Shown: positions 12,850 through 25,215, numbered from the stretch's first letter. The stretch is 64,000 nucleotides of DNA from Hippophae tibetana (GCA_037013495.1 CM072805.1:16960601-17024600), one strand, 5' to 3'. A program made the numbers and translations. The notes: a model not told the origin generated them from the letters alone.

Positions 12850-14018
12850 TTTAAAATGTGCAGCTTATTGTTGTGAACATTCATTTACAAAAGGATCAAG
12901 TATACCATAATGATAACATAATTCATGTAATTGTTCATACCATAAATCAATCCAAATATTTATGCTTACTAGTTGGCCACTTTTTCATTTTCTTCCTTGT
13001 AGATTTTCATCTAGGAACTAATGGTTTTTTGAATAGATTGAAACTCAAAAACGAAAAAAATTTACATTCCATAAAATGTTTATTTTTAATAAGATCCATC
13101 TTAAGTAAGGTGCCTATAGATCTAGCCAGCCTCGAAATATTAGTTGGTTTCATACCAGTAAAATGAATACCACGCGCTTGAACCCAAAAATCTACAATGA
13201 AAAAATTCAACTCAATAACAATCAGTCTATGGTCACTTTTGCGCAACAAAAGTAACTAACTTTTCACATGATAGATTCTAGTTTTCTAGATGGAATCTCG
13301 ATCCAAAGGGTTGGAAAAAGTGAAGAATAAAATATTCTTGTGTGCATCTAAGAAAGCCACTAAGATATCTCCATTTAAATCCCAAGATACAACTGCTAGT
13401 GGCACTTGGGATTTTTTGACACATTAGTTTTTAAGAGTAATATTCCACATTGATTAAGTACATTCTATGATAGAGTTTATAAAGATTGTGGGCATCTTCA
13501 CCCATTATGTTAATATTTTGGGATTGAAAAACCCATGATTCTTATGAATTTTGATATAGAACTTCAGTTGATTGAGCCAAAATATTTGGGCCTCGCCTAA
13601 TAAAAAAAGGATCTTGCAAAAATAAAAAAAGACAAGTGATCTAAATAGAATAGAATAGAATAAAATATGTTAAAAATACAAAGTGATGGGCTCTACAAGA
13701 AAAAAATGTCCATACTTTGAAGGGAAGTTAAGAGTAATATCCCAAATTGATTAAATATAATTTATGGTAGAGTTTATAAAGATTATGAGTGTCTTTACCT
13801 ATTAGATTGACCTTTTAGAATTGAAAAGCCTATGATTCGTATGGATCTTGACATGAGTAAGTGAGTACCTTCCCTACCAGTTTTATTGAAGTTGCAATGA
13901 TAACTTCTTCATTATCCTCCTCTAAGTCAATTTCAGGTATGTCATAACAAAGGTTTCCATTAAGTTCAATAAGGTTTGCAATCTCTTCATGGGTAACAAG
14001 ATCGGCCAATGGTGCCAT
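12850..14018 (-). pseudogene. LINE ORF1 (RNA-binding, gag-like) remnant
   Basis: The likely start is the ATG at 14018, because the first 62 codons end in LVGKVLTYS, matching the LVGKLLT segment of the DUF4283 region of plant LINE ORF1. The frame 13007-13249 gives FWVQARGIHFTGMKPTN and further residues aligned with 'FWVQIHGLPLEYMT..NA..IG', ending in KPLVPR. About 12920-12880 gives a decayed CCHC knuckle (LCYHYGILD...NEC, second Cys replaced by Tyr), followed by a YGEWI segment (the usual YGPWLRA). Between the two N-terminal parts lies an internal duplication (13430-13857). Confidence 0.7.
13430..13857. repeat. Diverged direct duplication inside LINE ORF1
   Basis: About 13432-13560 and 13728-13857 are two direct copies, offset by about 296 bases. 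Both begin with 'ttaagagtaatat' and share 'agagtttataaagatt' and a 'cctatgattc/cccatgattc' block. The duplication is diverged and lies in the ORF1 region, so it probably predates or accompanies decay of the LINE. Confidence 0.75.
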
Positions 14019-14030
14019 AATAAAAGGATA

Positions 14031-15661
14031 AAGAAAACAATTTTAAATATGTATTGAGATTATTATGAATTCTTGAAAGATTTGATCAATATTAGGAGGT
14101 GGCACCTTCTCTTATGGCATGTACCAGGTGGGACAAGGAAATAAGATTTGAAGGTCTGTCTTTTTTCTTTTCTTCTATATCTTCGTCACAATTTTTAATT
14201 TTTTCATGATTTCTAAGGGTAGTATGTGTTTTATAATATGGTTGTTTTTGTTTTGTTGATTTATTGGGGAATGCATTGATTAGTCTTGTGAGCTAGGGAT
14301 GTTGATTACCATTAGGGTTTAGTCCTTTATGAAATTTGAGACTTTAGCTTTTATCTAGATGTTTTGTATTTGGTTCTATTGCATTGTATAAAATCATTCC
14401 GAATCAAGAAATGGATATTCATCATCAATTAAAAAGCATGAAATGTCGATGTTGAATTTTATTTAATTTTTTTGCTTTTGTTTATAAAGTCTGGGTATTT
14501 AGAAATTCTTTATGGAACATTAGAAAAAGTTTGGAAAATGATAATATGAACCACTATTTGGATTAATAACTAACCTTATAGCTTATATAATCTTCCAAAA
14601 ATGTAAACCACAACATAAGATATAACAAATGCATGCTTGCATTATAGAGAATAAATACAACTATGTAACTGGTTCAACAATTTCTCAGTTTCATAATTTT
14701 TACTGTATATAAAACGAGGTTTAAGAGCCAAAAAAATTTCTCTTATTCTCAAGCTTCGTTTAGTTTGTTATAAAAAATAAACAAAATAGGAAAATAAGCA
14801 AGTTAGACCTATTTCATTATCTGTAATCAGAGTTGGACACACCACTAACTAGTTAAATATAATTTTCTCAAATAACACAATTTTATTTATTGTTATATTT
14901 TATAATAGATGTTATAAAACAAGTGGTAGGAATCAAATTTAATTTTTGACTAATATAGGTCATCTAAAGTATATAACTTGAAAATATATTGTAGCTTGAC
15001 ATCTATAAGTTATTTTTTCTTCATTTTGTTAATTCAACCGAAGTGATGGAAGGATTTCCATCACGGTACAAATTGTAAATTAGTGTACCAAAATGTTGTT
15101 TATCAATGAGCGAGACTAGGGATGCTTCTGTTAAAATGATCATATCATTTATTAAAATCCAAGGAACCTACCATTTCCAATTAGGAAGGATATTAATTAT
15201 GTGAATCTTGAATTGGTAAGCTAAAAGGCAATATCGTTTATGCATGTCACTTAAGGAAGAAAAATATGCTACATGAAGAGCAATATTGTCAGTGTTGTAT
15301 GCCGAAGAAGATGAATAGTAAACTCATAGGCTTTATATTAGAATTTTTTTTATGAAACTCTCTCTCCCAAAAGCTTAAGTTATTAGGAAAAGAGCTAATA
15401 ATACTTTTATGCATCTATCACTCCACTATAAGTGTTGACTTTATATTGCACCATGCATGTTAAATACTTGAAATTTCACATTTGAGGTTATTGGTGTTTG
15501 AAGATGAGACCCCTAGTTTTGATATCATGTTAAAACAAACTTTCTTAAAAGCTTAAGCTATTAGGCAAAGGGAATATAATACCTTTATACATGTAGTACT
15601 TTATCGGCTATCTTCTTCCTCACCAAGCCACTCGTTCCATGTTGGAATTTTACATTATTGT
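14031..15661. other. Intergenic stretch, no gene recognised
   Basis: No coding motif is seen. Around 15355-15390 and 15535-15580 the phrase 'aaaagcttaagctattagg' recurs with changes, and one copy is preceded by 'gatatcatgttaaaac'. This resembles dispersed plant transposon-border sequence, but no boundaries could be set. Confidence 0.45.
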
Positions 15662-15793
15662 ATGTGGAAAAAGTATCTTGAGTATGAGGCTGAAGCAATT
15701 AAGGATGTACTTGGTTGGAAAGTTGGTGATAATGTTTACTGCTCTGGGAGATGGATGCTCCCAACAAATGGCAAGCTCTGTCCTGGAGTTTGA
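15662..15793 (+). pseudogene. Short conserved-looking reading frame, unknown
   Basis: A 43-codon frame starts at the ATG at 15662 and ends at TGA 15791-15793. Its composition is unlike the surrounding AT-driven frames: acidic/basic, with [19 protein letters not shown] followed by a [17 protein letters not shown] segment. This looks like a real protein segment (possibly a captured or degraded host exon), but I do not recognise the family. After the stop, an adjacent frame continues with DDVFSQLDL, so a frameshift is possible. It lies immediately upstream of the gypsy-type remnant, so capture by a transposon is one explanation. Function is unknown. Confidence 0.3.
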
Positions 15794-15889
15794 TGATGTT
15801 TTTTCCCAATTGGATTTAATTTTATTGTTTCATGTTGGTACATGTATAGAAAGAATCATAAGCACTACAGGATTCTAGAGAGATCTAAG

Positions 15890-18540
15890 AGAGAGAGTCA
15901 AATCACACTAATCAGTTACATAGGTATATATATATAGGCACTTTTAACTCTAGGTGTTGGTATCCCATTGGAACGACCATTATCCTAGGATGAGGTCACT
16001 CCCATATATCTCTATAATACATCTCTTCTTGTCCCTTAACCAAGTCATGTACCCCACTATTAGTCACCTCATTCACCTATTGTAGATCATGTATGTCAAG
16101 TACCTTATGTATCTCATTAGATAAGTATGTCAAACTACCATGTGGTCACGGGGTACTTAGGTCCATAACACTCAAATATTAAACCCCCTTTATTTTATCT
16201 TAAAGCAAGATGAAAGAATCACTCTTATCAGGGTACATATTTTAATGGATAGTTTCAAACTTTTTGGGGATGCAATCTTTTCAAATCCTTTGTTTACAAA
16301 TCTTTTAGTTTCTCCTAAGAAATCTAGGTCTCTTACCTACTATATTAAGAGCTCTAACCTTCTTTATAAATTCATTTCCATTAGCAAGTCAAAATCCCTT
16401 CAAATAAATCCAGTCCTTGTGAAGATTTTCAGGCCTTACTTGAAGAATTTTAGCCCATGTTAGAAAATTTAGTCTATGCTCCTAGAAATTCAGGTCATTA
16501 AAAGAGAGAATCAATTCGCTATCTTTAAGTGCTTTTGCTTTACCTCATTTTTAATTTACTTGTTTTAATCTATAGTCGAGCAACCTAGTTCCCAATCAAC
16601 TAGGGTTCCATCTAGGTCCACCCCCATCTCAGGAGTCAATGACATCTTACCCCTAGTTATCCATTGGTATAATAAATGGGGTAAATAAATATGGGTAAGG
16701 GAACCCATAGCATAAGACGGGGTACTGGCACTCCCTGTTTCCACCCCTAGTTCAAATGATGGGGTTCGTGTACAAGGAATCACACGATTTTGGATAAAGC
16801 ACTTTAGGATAACCATGGAGATAGATCAAATGTCACGTGAGTCTACCTCGAGCCATCATAGGAGATCAAGTTCTTGAATCTACAAGTGCCCCCACTGGAG
16901 ATCAAGTTCCTACAACTACAAGCACTCTGGTTCACAATATGTTGGATGCTTCAACCTTAAATCCTATACCTCTCATCTATATCATAATTCCTCAAAAGGT
17001 TTAGAGGAAAAGGAAACCATGCCATTAGCCAACTGGGGAGCCTGTAGAAAAAGAAACCCAGGGAAGTAAATCCATAAATTACCAAGTAGGCTAACAATAG
17101 GGGACACATACTTCCAAATAAGGGCATACTTAATTCCACTATGTGTGGACCTAGTTCCAATCCCCTAAAACACTCTCGATATAGATGGCATATCCCATGG
17201 ATGGTACGTGTTACATGAATGGTCGTTACAAGTTCATTTAAGGTTTCCTATACCTCAGGTGGTAGTTTGCATTTTGTACACATACAACATGAGTTTAGCA
17301 TAAATAAATTCTAATGTGTGGAGAACTCTTCTATGTTTATCCATAGTCGGTGAGGAGCTTGTTACGAGCTAAAAAAAGGTGAGTTATGTGCCATGTATTG
17401 TATCAAAATAAATGGGTTAGGGTGTACATCTTGGCCATCACTCTCCAAGGTCTTATTTTGAATCTGCCTGATAGTCAACCTAAATGGAAGGACAAGTACT
17501 TCTATGTTGAGGGTGATAGTACGTGCCACTTAGAACCATAATTTTGGCACCACATAGCCATGAGGTCAGGAGATGTTACTTCATTTTGGTGATGATGGGA
17601 AGGAAAAAGTACATTGTCTTGAGCTATAGAATTCCTTACACGTGACTCAAGATACCTCATTGAACCTCGTTTTAGGGATTTCGCAGTATGGAGGAACTAT
17701 CGCACTACACCATCAAGTTCATACACGATGTACTTGTTATGTTACTCATTTTGATTTGTATCCTTATTTTTGTCATGTAGGGATGGATTTTACAAACTTT
17801 GGAATTGATGACATGGTGGCAAGCATTAGGGTCGATGAGATGATCCAGATTGACTCCCCCACACGTGCTGAAAAATTTCTCCATGAGGTGGAGACCTCAT
17901 GTGTTTTGAAGAATGCACCACCTCTGAGACGGTCTTGCTCCATGAAAAAGAAATTGAGGTACCTAAACCTGCTTTAGAATCCCCGGTCTCCAAAAAAATG
18001 AGATTGGACTACTCCTAGTGAAGTAAAGACTGCCCTTATTCCTATGCTACAACCAGATACACATCGTATGGATGATGTATGTCTAAAAAATATTCAAATG
18101 GAGAATACCACAATGACCATCTTCAAAGAGGGGGTCTTTGATAAACTAAGGTACTTTTGGACATATACCACCATTTTGGGGGTAAGTTAGAATGGGCTCA
18201 CATCCAAGCAGCTATATAGGAGCTCGGGCTTGTGTTGTCTTTAGGTAATTTTAGTTGAACGAAGGTGATGGTGAATAAGATACCAACTGTTTCCAAAGAA
18301 TGATGCAATCATTTGGAGGCAGTTTTGTAGAGTGAGATTTTCTTAGGCTTTAGTTCTAAAGCTTTTTTTGATGTATAGTGTTAAGATCAGACTGAGTTAG
18401 TTTTCACCCAGAACCACTCTAAATACCTTCAACTAGATTACAAATGTATATTTAGTGATGAATGATGTCTAAGATTCTTTAGTATGGGCTAGCTACGGTG
18501 ATCATGCTATTCACTGTGATCAAAGTGGAGCTAGGATTTA
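15890..18540 (+). mobile_element. Remnant with 'putative gypsy type transposon' domain
   Basis: This stretch is less AT-rich than its flanks and full of broken protein-like frames on the plus strand. The recognisable core is the domain at about 17195-17560. Downstream, the frame 17642-17977 (about 111 codons, with IDDMVASIRVDEMIQIDSP and RAEKFLHEVETS) is protein-like but unassigned. The frame at 16565-16816 on the minus strand is probably a shadow. No LTR pair, TIR or target duplication was found, so the outer limits are approximate. Confidence 0.45.
17195..17560 (+). pseudogene. PF04195-like transposon domain
   Basis: Plus-strand translation gives LRFPIPQVVVCILYTYNMSL, a stop, then INSNVWRTLLCL. 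A frameshift later it gives LPDSQPKWKDKYFYVEGDS. These match the conserved blocks 'LRFPLPPFVRDLL..LGLAPAQL.PNAWR.L' and 'LP.S.K.WK.RFFFVSGD' of the domain annotated in plants as 'putative gypsy type transposon' (PF04195), found in plant retroelement-related proteins of uncertain function. One stop and at least one frameshift break it. The block order and spacing make the assignment likely; a profile search was not possible. Confidence 0.6.
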
Positions 18541-20652
18541 GTTTTCAGGAGGGCTAGTCAAAATTTTGAAGTAGAATAAACTATTAGTTGTCTTAGCATT
18601 TACTCCTATTGAAAAACAAAGCAGCGTCATTTTTATCTCGTCAATAGGAAATACTTGCGTAAATATATAAGCGTGTAAAGATTTATTTAAAAAGACAACA
18701 CATAAATATATATTAAAGAATTTAAATTTAATGTATATAATATTCGATATCACTAATTATTGATTAACATATCGGTTCATGTGACATAAAAGTGATATAA
18801 TTAAGTTGTATGATATAATTATAATAATAGTTTTAAAATTGTGTATTATAATTAAAATCTTGGTGGTATATAAAGTTATATACTATAATAGAATATATGA
18901 ATATAATTGTATATTTATTATTTAACTTTATATGGTTTAGGAATGAATAATGATAAGTGACATAAAAAAGGATAAATTTTTCAAAAATGAAAAAAAATTA
19001 TACGATTTATTTGATTTTTGTTGACATATATAATAACAAATAGTTTTATTAGAATATTAGGGGTGAAATGTCTTATTTATCTATATCTAATTTTCTTAAA
19101 ATAAAAAAAATTATATGACTTGTTTTTTTTTTTTGACTTATTATAATAATAAATAATGTTAGTAAAAATGTATCTATATTATTGAGTTCAGGGATATGTT
19201 TGTAACAAAATTGAGTTTTGTGACTTATGTAAAAAAATTTAAAAAATTGATTTCGCCCAAAATAGATACAAGCTAGCTGAAATATTATACGCATACTTTT
19301 TATCAGAACTCAATCTTGCCTGTGGAGATGGATGTGAGGTGAGAAAAAAAGAGGAATATAGTAAGGCAAGTTTTTCAAGTGCTGGCTCTATTCTGGACCC
19401 TAGGATGAAGATTTTAAAATTGTCAATTAAAATCATGTGATGTGATTCTGAATCAACGGGATGCGGTGGAATTGTAGACTTTTTTCTTCTTCTATAACTT
19501 AAAATTTAATTATCATTTTTATTTAAAAAAAAAATTGTAATAACATAGGGGATTCCCAACGAGAAAATAACATAAAGTAAAGTAATATTTTAAATATTTT
19601 TTTATTTTTTATTTTTTAAATTTTAAATTTTTATTATAAATAAAAATTTATAAAAATAATAAACTAATAATAAATATTTTATATTAAAAAACTAAAATTT
19701 TAAATCAATAAATAATGTAACAAAAAATACATAATCTTTTTATATTAAATAACGTTGATAATAACTTATAATAAATTATAAAATAATTATAAGATTTTAA
19801 AATTTATTTTCAAGTTAGGATTACCTAATTATTTTTTATAATAAGTTTTTTTTACCAATCGGGATTTACACTACTTGATCCAGAATGTCTTCTATAAATC
19901 AAGAAATATTTTTACTTTTCGTTGATGGATGCTCGAACTGCCCACATTACATGAAAATAAACACTAAAAAACAGTATTATTTTAGTCAAGTTACAACTTT
20001 TTATGAAACAGTAGGATATTTTGCATGTTTATCATAAAAAAAATTATTTAAAAAAAAACCACTTGAATGCCCTCAAATCCATTTTAGTTGGGAACTAAAT
20101 TACCTAGTATTATTTTTTATGGCACTCTATGTACCATCAAAAGCACAAGGTTCACTTTTATACTATAATGATTTATCTCTTTAATTATTATTTTTTACAT
20201 ATTTACTATATGTTGGAGACACCCTAGAAAAATAAGAGAATTAATTGGACTTTTTAAAGTAAATTTAGAATCTGGACTCCTCATGCTAGAATCTCATTGT
20301 CTTATAAATACGGAGAAGATAAATCCCTTCGATATTTACAATGAAAAAATATGATCACTATTATTAATCATAAAAATATTATAAATATAATTTATTTGAA
20401 ATAATTTGTTTATTGTGACACAATTTTTTTATTTAATATAGTTTTATATATCTAATTATTTGATATTTATTAAAAAATTATTATATTTAAATTTTTTCAT
20501 ATATATTATATACTGGGATTAAAAAGTATTATGTTATAGGTTTAATACAAGATAAATACAAGCTCATATTGATTTTATTTATTTATTTTTTTGGGTTCAG
20601 TCAAAGATAGAAGATTACATTAAAAAAGCAAGGGAAACTTCAATTTACGGAG
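18541..20652. other. AT-rich spacer
   Basis: No gene is seen. It contains the second copy of the dispersed AT-rich repeat (19556-19815). Near its right end a short 'ttttttgggttca' motif (about 20587-20600) matches the 3'-terminal sequence of the LINE at 7.7 kb, so an old minus-strand LINE tail may lie just left of copia element 1. Confidence 0.5.
19556..19815 (-). repeat. Dispersed AT-rich repeat, copy 2 (inverted)
   Basis: The reverse complement of this segment follows 7190-7490 with the same order of landmarks, including ATTATTTTATAATTTATT and the 'ttatttaatataaaa' block. The relationship is visible but diverged, with several small indels. Confidence 0.5.
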
Positions 20653-21276
20653 TGTGATAATTGATAGTCTTGTTTAGTGGTAAAACTACTTTCTTAATTT
20701 AATGTTATATTTTGTTAATGGATGAAATAGAAAACATGGAAGACATTTAATTAATGTTGTTATTGGAACAATAACTCATTATTCATTAAATATAGAGCAT
20801 TAACTCCTTATTTATTAAATATGGAGCACTAATTTCTTCACCATTAAATGTGTAGATGAACATGGAGTCTTTGCTACCACAAGTTCTTCAAGAATGTTGC
20901 TTATAAATAGCTTGTTTTATTTATGCAAAATATAAGAGCAAATGAATTAGAGAGCATCCATAAGAAAGATATAAATAGTTTTTGTGAGAGTTATCTTGTG
21001 AGTTACTACATAGAGAGAAAAATTTGTTCTTTCTTTGTATGTAATATTTTTCCTATTTTGTGAGAGAGTTATTTCTCCTATTATAATAGAGGTTAAAATT
21101 GTTATCTCATTATAACTAGAGAGAAAATGTTGTAATCCTCCTACACTTGCCCGTAGTTTTTTACCCCAATTTGTTCGGGGGTTTTCCACGTAAAATATTT
21201 GTGTCCATTTTACTTTTATTATTCTCAATTTCGCTTTATTTGTGTATTAACTTCAACCAGGTAATTTTTCCTAACA
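20653..21276 (+). repeat. Copia 1 5' LTR
   Basis: The 624-base LTR has a TATAAATAG box at 20902-20910, the probable Pol II promoter. It is longer than its partner because the segment after the TATA box is missing from the 3' LTR. Inside it, a 'cattaaatatagagcattaactcctta' type segment occurs twice as short direct repeats. Confidence 0.92.
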
Positions 21277-22190
21277 ATGGTATTAAAGCAATTGGTTAAG
21301 GGGTGTGAAACAGATCATTGTGAACGAGATGTGACTACGACAAAGTTCTATGTTGAGAAGTTCAATAAGAGTAATTTCTCGTTGTGGAAAATGAAGATTA
21401 CGACAATTTTGAGGAAAAACAATTGTTTGGCAGTAATTGGAGAAAAGCACGTAGATATCACTGATGACAGCAAGTGGAACGAGATGGACGACAATGCAAT
21501 TGCCGATCTGGACTTAGCACTAGTCGATAGAATATTATCTAGTGTAACAGAAAAGAAGACTGCAAAGGAGATACAGGATACTCTAACAAGATTGTACGAG
21601 GCCAAGTCATTGCACAATAAGATCTTCTTAAAAGGGAGATTGTACACTCTTCGAATGACGGAATCCACATGGTGACTGACCACATCAACATTTTGAATAC
21701 TCTATTTTTGCAACTTACATCAATGGGTTACACAATAGAGACATCTAAATGTGCAGAAATTCTAATACAAAGTATACTCGACTCATATGATCAACTCATC
21801 ATCAATCTGACGAACAACATCCTCACGGACTATCTAGTCTTCGACGAAATTGTAAGAGCTATTTTTGAATAAGAAACCAGGCATAAAAACAAGAAAGATA
21901 GATAGGCAGGTTCGTAGCAAGTGAAAGCTTTGACGATGAAGAGAGGAAGATCAACGAAACGTGGCCCCAATGGGAGTCAAAATCATGGTAGATCAAAATT
22001 AAGAAGTAAGAAGAATTTCAAGTGCTACAATTGTGGCAACAAAAGACCTGTCAAGAAGGATTGTTGGTTCAAAAAGAAGAATGGAGTCCCTGAGTCATCA
22101 AATGCTTAAGGGAATATGAAAAGTGCCTCAAATGATGGTGAAGTTCTATACAGTGAGGCAACAACGAAATTTGGAGGCAGAAAGAAATTC
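21277..22190 (+). pseudogene. Copia 1 gag remnant
   Basis: The first frame (21277-21675) gives FYVEKFNKSNFSLWKMKI, the typical N-terminal block of Tnt1-like gag, then a TLTRLYEAKSLHNKIFLKGR segment matching 'LE.LYM.KSLTNKLFLK.QLY'. A frameshift at about 21670 moves the protein into the frame of 21669-21872. The nucleocapsid knuckle at about 22020-22065 reads CYNCGNKRPVKKDC: spacing is right for CX2CX4HX4C, but the histidine is proline. Gag would form the virus-like particle; this copy cannot. Confidence 0.8.
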
Positions 22191-23640
22191 ATTGATATCT
22201 GGTTATTAGACTCGGGAGCAACATGGCACATGACATCTCAGAGATAATGGTTTTACAAATATGAACCCAGTCTTAGGAGGTTTTGTACACATGGGCGATG
22301 ATCATGCTTTAGAGATCGTTGGTATTGGTACTATCAAGATAAATATGTTTGATGGTACAATTTGCACTATTTAGGAGGTACGATATATGAAAGGCCTGAG
22401 GAAAAATCTATTGTCTTTGGGTCAAATGGATAGTCTTGGATGCAAGACCCATATTGAAAATGGGATCATGAAAATTGTCAAAGGCGCACTTGTGGTTATG
22501 AAGGAAAAAAAGATCGAGACGAATCTATTCATGCTAAGAAAAAACACTACAAGAAGTTGATGTGTGTGTCACATCAATTAGCAAGGGAGAAGAGTTGACG
22601 AAGATTTGGCATCTCAAACTAGGTCACATGTCAGAACGAGGTGTGAAGATTCTCTCTGATAGAAAGCTACTTCCAAGGCTCAAATTGGTACATCTACCTT
22701 TTTGTGAGCATTATGTTACAAGTAGCAGCATAGATTAAAGTTTAACATATCTAATGCCAAGAGTAAATGTATTATAGACTTGATTCATTCTGATGTATGA
22801 GAGTCACCAGAAATGTCCCTAGAAGGAGCAAAGTATTTTGTGTCTTTTATTAATGATTATTCCAGAAGATGTTGGATGTATCCAATCAAGAAGAAGTCAG
22901 ATGTATTTCTGGTATTCAAAGACTTCAAAGCATGGGTGGAACTTGAATCTAGGAAAAAGATCAAATGCTTGAGCACATATAATGGAAGAGAGTACACAGA
23001 CAGAGAGTTTCTTGCTCTTTGTAAGTGAAAAGGTATTAAATGATAGTTCACAGTCACATACACGCCTCAACAAAATGGAGTGGTAGAGCGAATGAGAGCT
23101 ATGTTGAGGACTGTAGGTCAATCCAACTCTTTTTGGGTAGAAGTAGCCAAAATCGCTTGTTATGTGATAAATCGGTCGCCATCAACAACAATTGATTTAA
23201 AGACATCGATGGAGATATGGACTGGTAAGTGAGTAGACTACTCTCTTTTTACATTCTTTTGGATGTCCGGTGTATGTGATGTATAATGCCCAAGAAAGAA
23301 TGAAGTTGAATCCTAAATCTATGAGGTGTATATTCTTGGGGTATGCTGACGGAGTGAATGGGTATTGCTTATGGGATCCCACTACCCATAAGGTTATTGT
23401 CAGCAGAGATTTGATCTTTGTAGAAGATCAACTAATACAAACAAATGGAAACAATAGCACATTGAAAGAGGTTTCAGAGACTATAACAATACAAGTGGAA
23501 AATAATCCGATACAAGAAACTCCAGTTTCTACTAAAGTAACACTAGAGCACGAGGTACAAGAACCAGTCGAGTCTGAGGCTTCAGAAGCTCGCATGTCAA
23601 CTCGTGTGAGAAGGGTGCCAGCTTGGCATTAAGAGTATAT
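22190..23640 (+). pseudogene. Copia 1 protease-integrase remnant
   Basis: The protease active site LLDSGATWHMTS (about 22203-22241) is intact, but a TAA follows shortly after. The integrase zinc-binding region shows WHLKLGHMS and CEHYV (the last Cys is Tyr). The catalytic core has the first Asp in LIHSDV, followed by TGA in place of the usual Trp codon. The second Asp is lost: LSTYNGREY stands where 'R.DNG.E' is expected. The third residue is kept in NGVVERM. The C-terminal part (23270-23632) gives the usual 'IFLGYADGVNGYCLWDP' block. Several stops separate these pieces. Confidence 0.85.
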
Positions 23641-25215
23641 TACAGAGAGAAATGTTGCAGACTGTCTGTTAACGTAGGATGGAGAGCCCTTAACTTTCAA
23701 AGAAGCTACAAGTAGCTCAAATGTGTCTTTATGGATGGAAACAATGCAGGAAGAAATTAAAGCTCTACATAAGAACAAGACTTGGGAACTGGTACCATTA
23801 CCACATGGGATAAAAGCCATAGGTAACAAATGGGTGTATAAGATCAAGCGGGATAACAATGATCAAGTTGAACGGTTTTGTGCAAGGATTTGCTTAGAAA
23901 GAAGGTATTGATTTCAACGAGATATTTTTCTCGGTAGTTCGACTTACAACAATCAGAATAGTCCTGGCTATGTGTGCTATGTTTGACTTACATCTAGAAC
24001 AGTTAGATGTGAAAACTACATTTCTTCATGGAGAACTGGAAGAAGAAATCTATATGCTCCAACCAGAAGGTTTTACTGAAATAGGAAAGGACAACTTGGT
24101 TTGTAGATTGAACAAATCTCTATACGATCTCAAATAGGCACCGAGGTGTTGGTATAAGAGATTTGATTCCTTAATTATTAGTCTTGGATACAATAGACTC
24201 GGTTCAGACCATTGTACGTACTTCAAAAGGTTTGATGGTGATAAGAATTTTATTATCTTGTTGATATATGTGGATGACATGTTGGTAGTAGGCCCCAACA
24301 GAGATCAAATCCAAGAATTGAAGGCACAGTTGGCAGAGAGTTTGATATGAAGGACTTGGGACCAACAAAAAAGATTCTAGGGATGCAGATTCAATGAGAC
24401 ATAAATAATAGGAAGATTTGGCTTTCTTAGAAGAACTACTTCAACAAGATCTTACGATGCTTCAACATGCAAGATAGTAATCCAATTTCTACCCCACTTC
24501 CTATTAATTTCAAGTTATCTTCAAGTATGTGTCCTAGCAATTAAGTAGAGAGGAAAGAGATGTCTCGAGTACCGTATACATTAGTAGTGGGAAGTTTAAT
24601 GTTTGCCATGATATGTATAAGACCAGGGAGTAGTTAGTCGGTTTATGGCAAATCTTGGAGGAGAGCATTAGAATATTGTGAAGAGGGTTTTGAGATACAT
24701 CATAGGAACCTCAAATGATGCACTATGTTATGGAGGATTATATTTTATTGTCAGAGGCTATGTTGATTCAGATTTTTCAAGGGATCTCAATAAAAACAAG
24801 TCTACTACAGGTTATGTGTTTACACTTACAAGAGGAGTTGTAAGTTGGGTATCTAAACTACAATCAGTTGTAGCTCTATCTACAATGGAAGCAGAATACA
24901 TGGACGCTACACAAGCTTGCAAGGAAGCAGTCTGGATACAAAGGTTATTGGAGGAGCTCGGGCATAAGTAGGAGAAGATTGTTTTGTTTTGTGACAGTCA
25001 GAGTGCTTTGAACATAGCAAGGAATCCAACTTTTCATTCACGGACAAAGCACATAAGGGTTCAATATCACTTTGTTCGAGAAGTAGTGGAAGAAGGTAGT
25101 GTGGATACGTAGAAGATTCACACTGACGAGAACCTAGCAGATGTCATGACTAAGCCAATCAATGCTGACAAGTTTAAATGGTGTAGATTCTTATGTGGTC
25201 TAGCGAAAACGTAAG
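23641..25215 (+). pseudogene. Copia 1 reverse transcriptase-RNase H remnant
   Basis: RT begins with 'WMETMQEEIKALHKNKTWEL' and continues through NKWVYKIKRD, 'QLDVKTTFLHGELEEEIYM' and the intact catalytic LLIYVDDML (24259-24285). RNase H (24678-25160) shows YVDSDF, KSTTGYVFTL, AEYMDATQA and FCDSQSAL. There are multiple stops and frameshifts, including TAG in 'YDLK-APRCWY' at about 24136. The domain set is complete, so this was once an autonomous element. Confidence 0.88.

Larger units (their letters stand above)
7711..14030 (-). mobile_element. L1-type LINE, near full length, decayed
   Basis: A non-LTR retrotransposon lies on the minus strand. In transcription order it has an ORF1 nucleic-acid-binding protein (14018 to about 12850), an endonuclease (about 11720-11250), reverse transcriptase (about 10700-9600), the linker/zf-RVT region (about 9200-8600), an RNase H-like domain (about 8245-8028) and a 3' end marked by an oligo-A run (read as T12 at about 7711-7722). 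The total of about 6.3 kb fits plant L1 elements. Every reading frame is broken by stops and frameshifts, so it is a fossil. The 5' boundary is placed just upstream of the ORF1 start and is approximate; I could not identify a target-site duplication. Confidence 0.8.

Noticed and set aside
21348..21683. 111-codon minus-strand frame
   Set aside because: It is the antisense shadow of copia 1 gag, which has the recognisable motifs.
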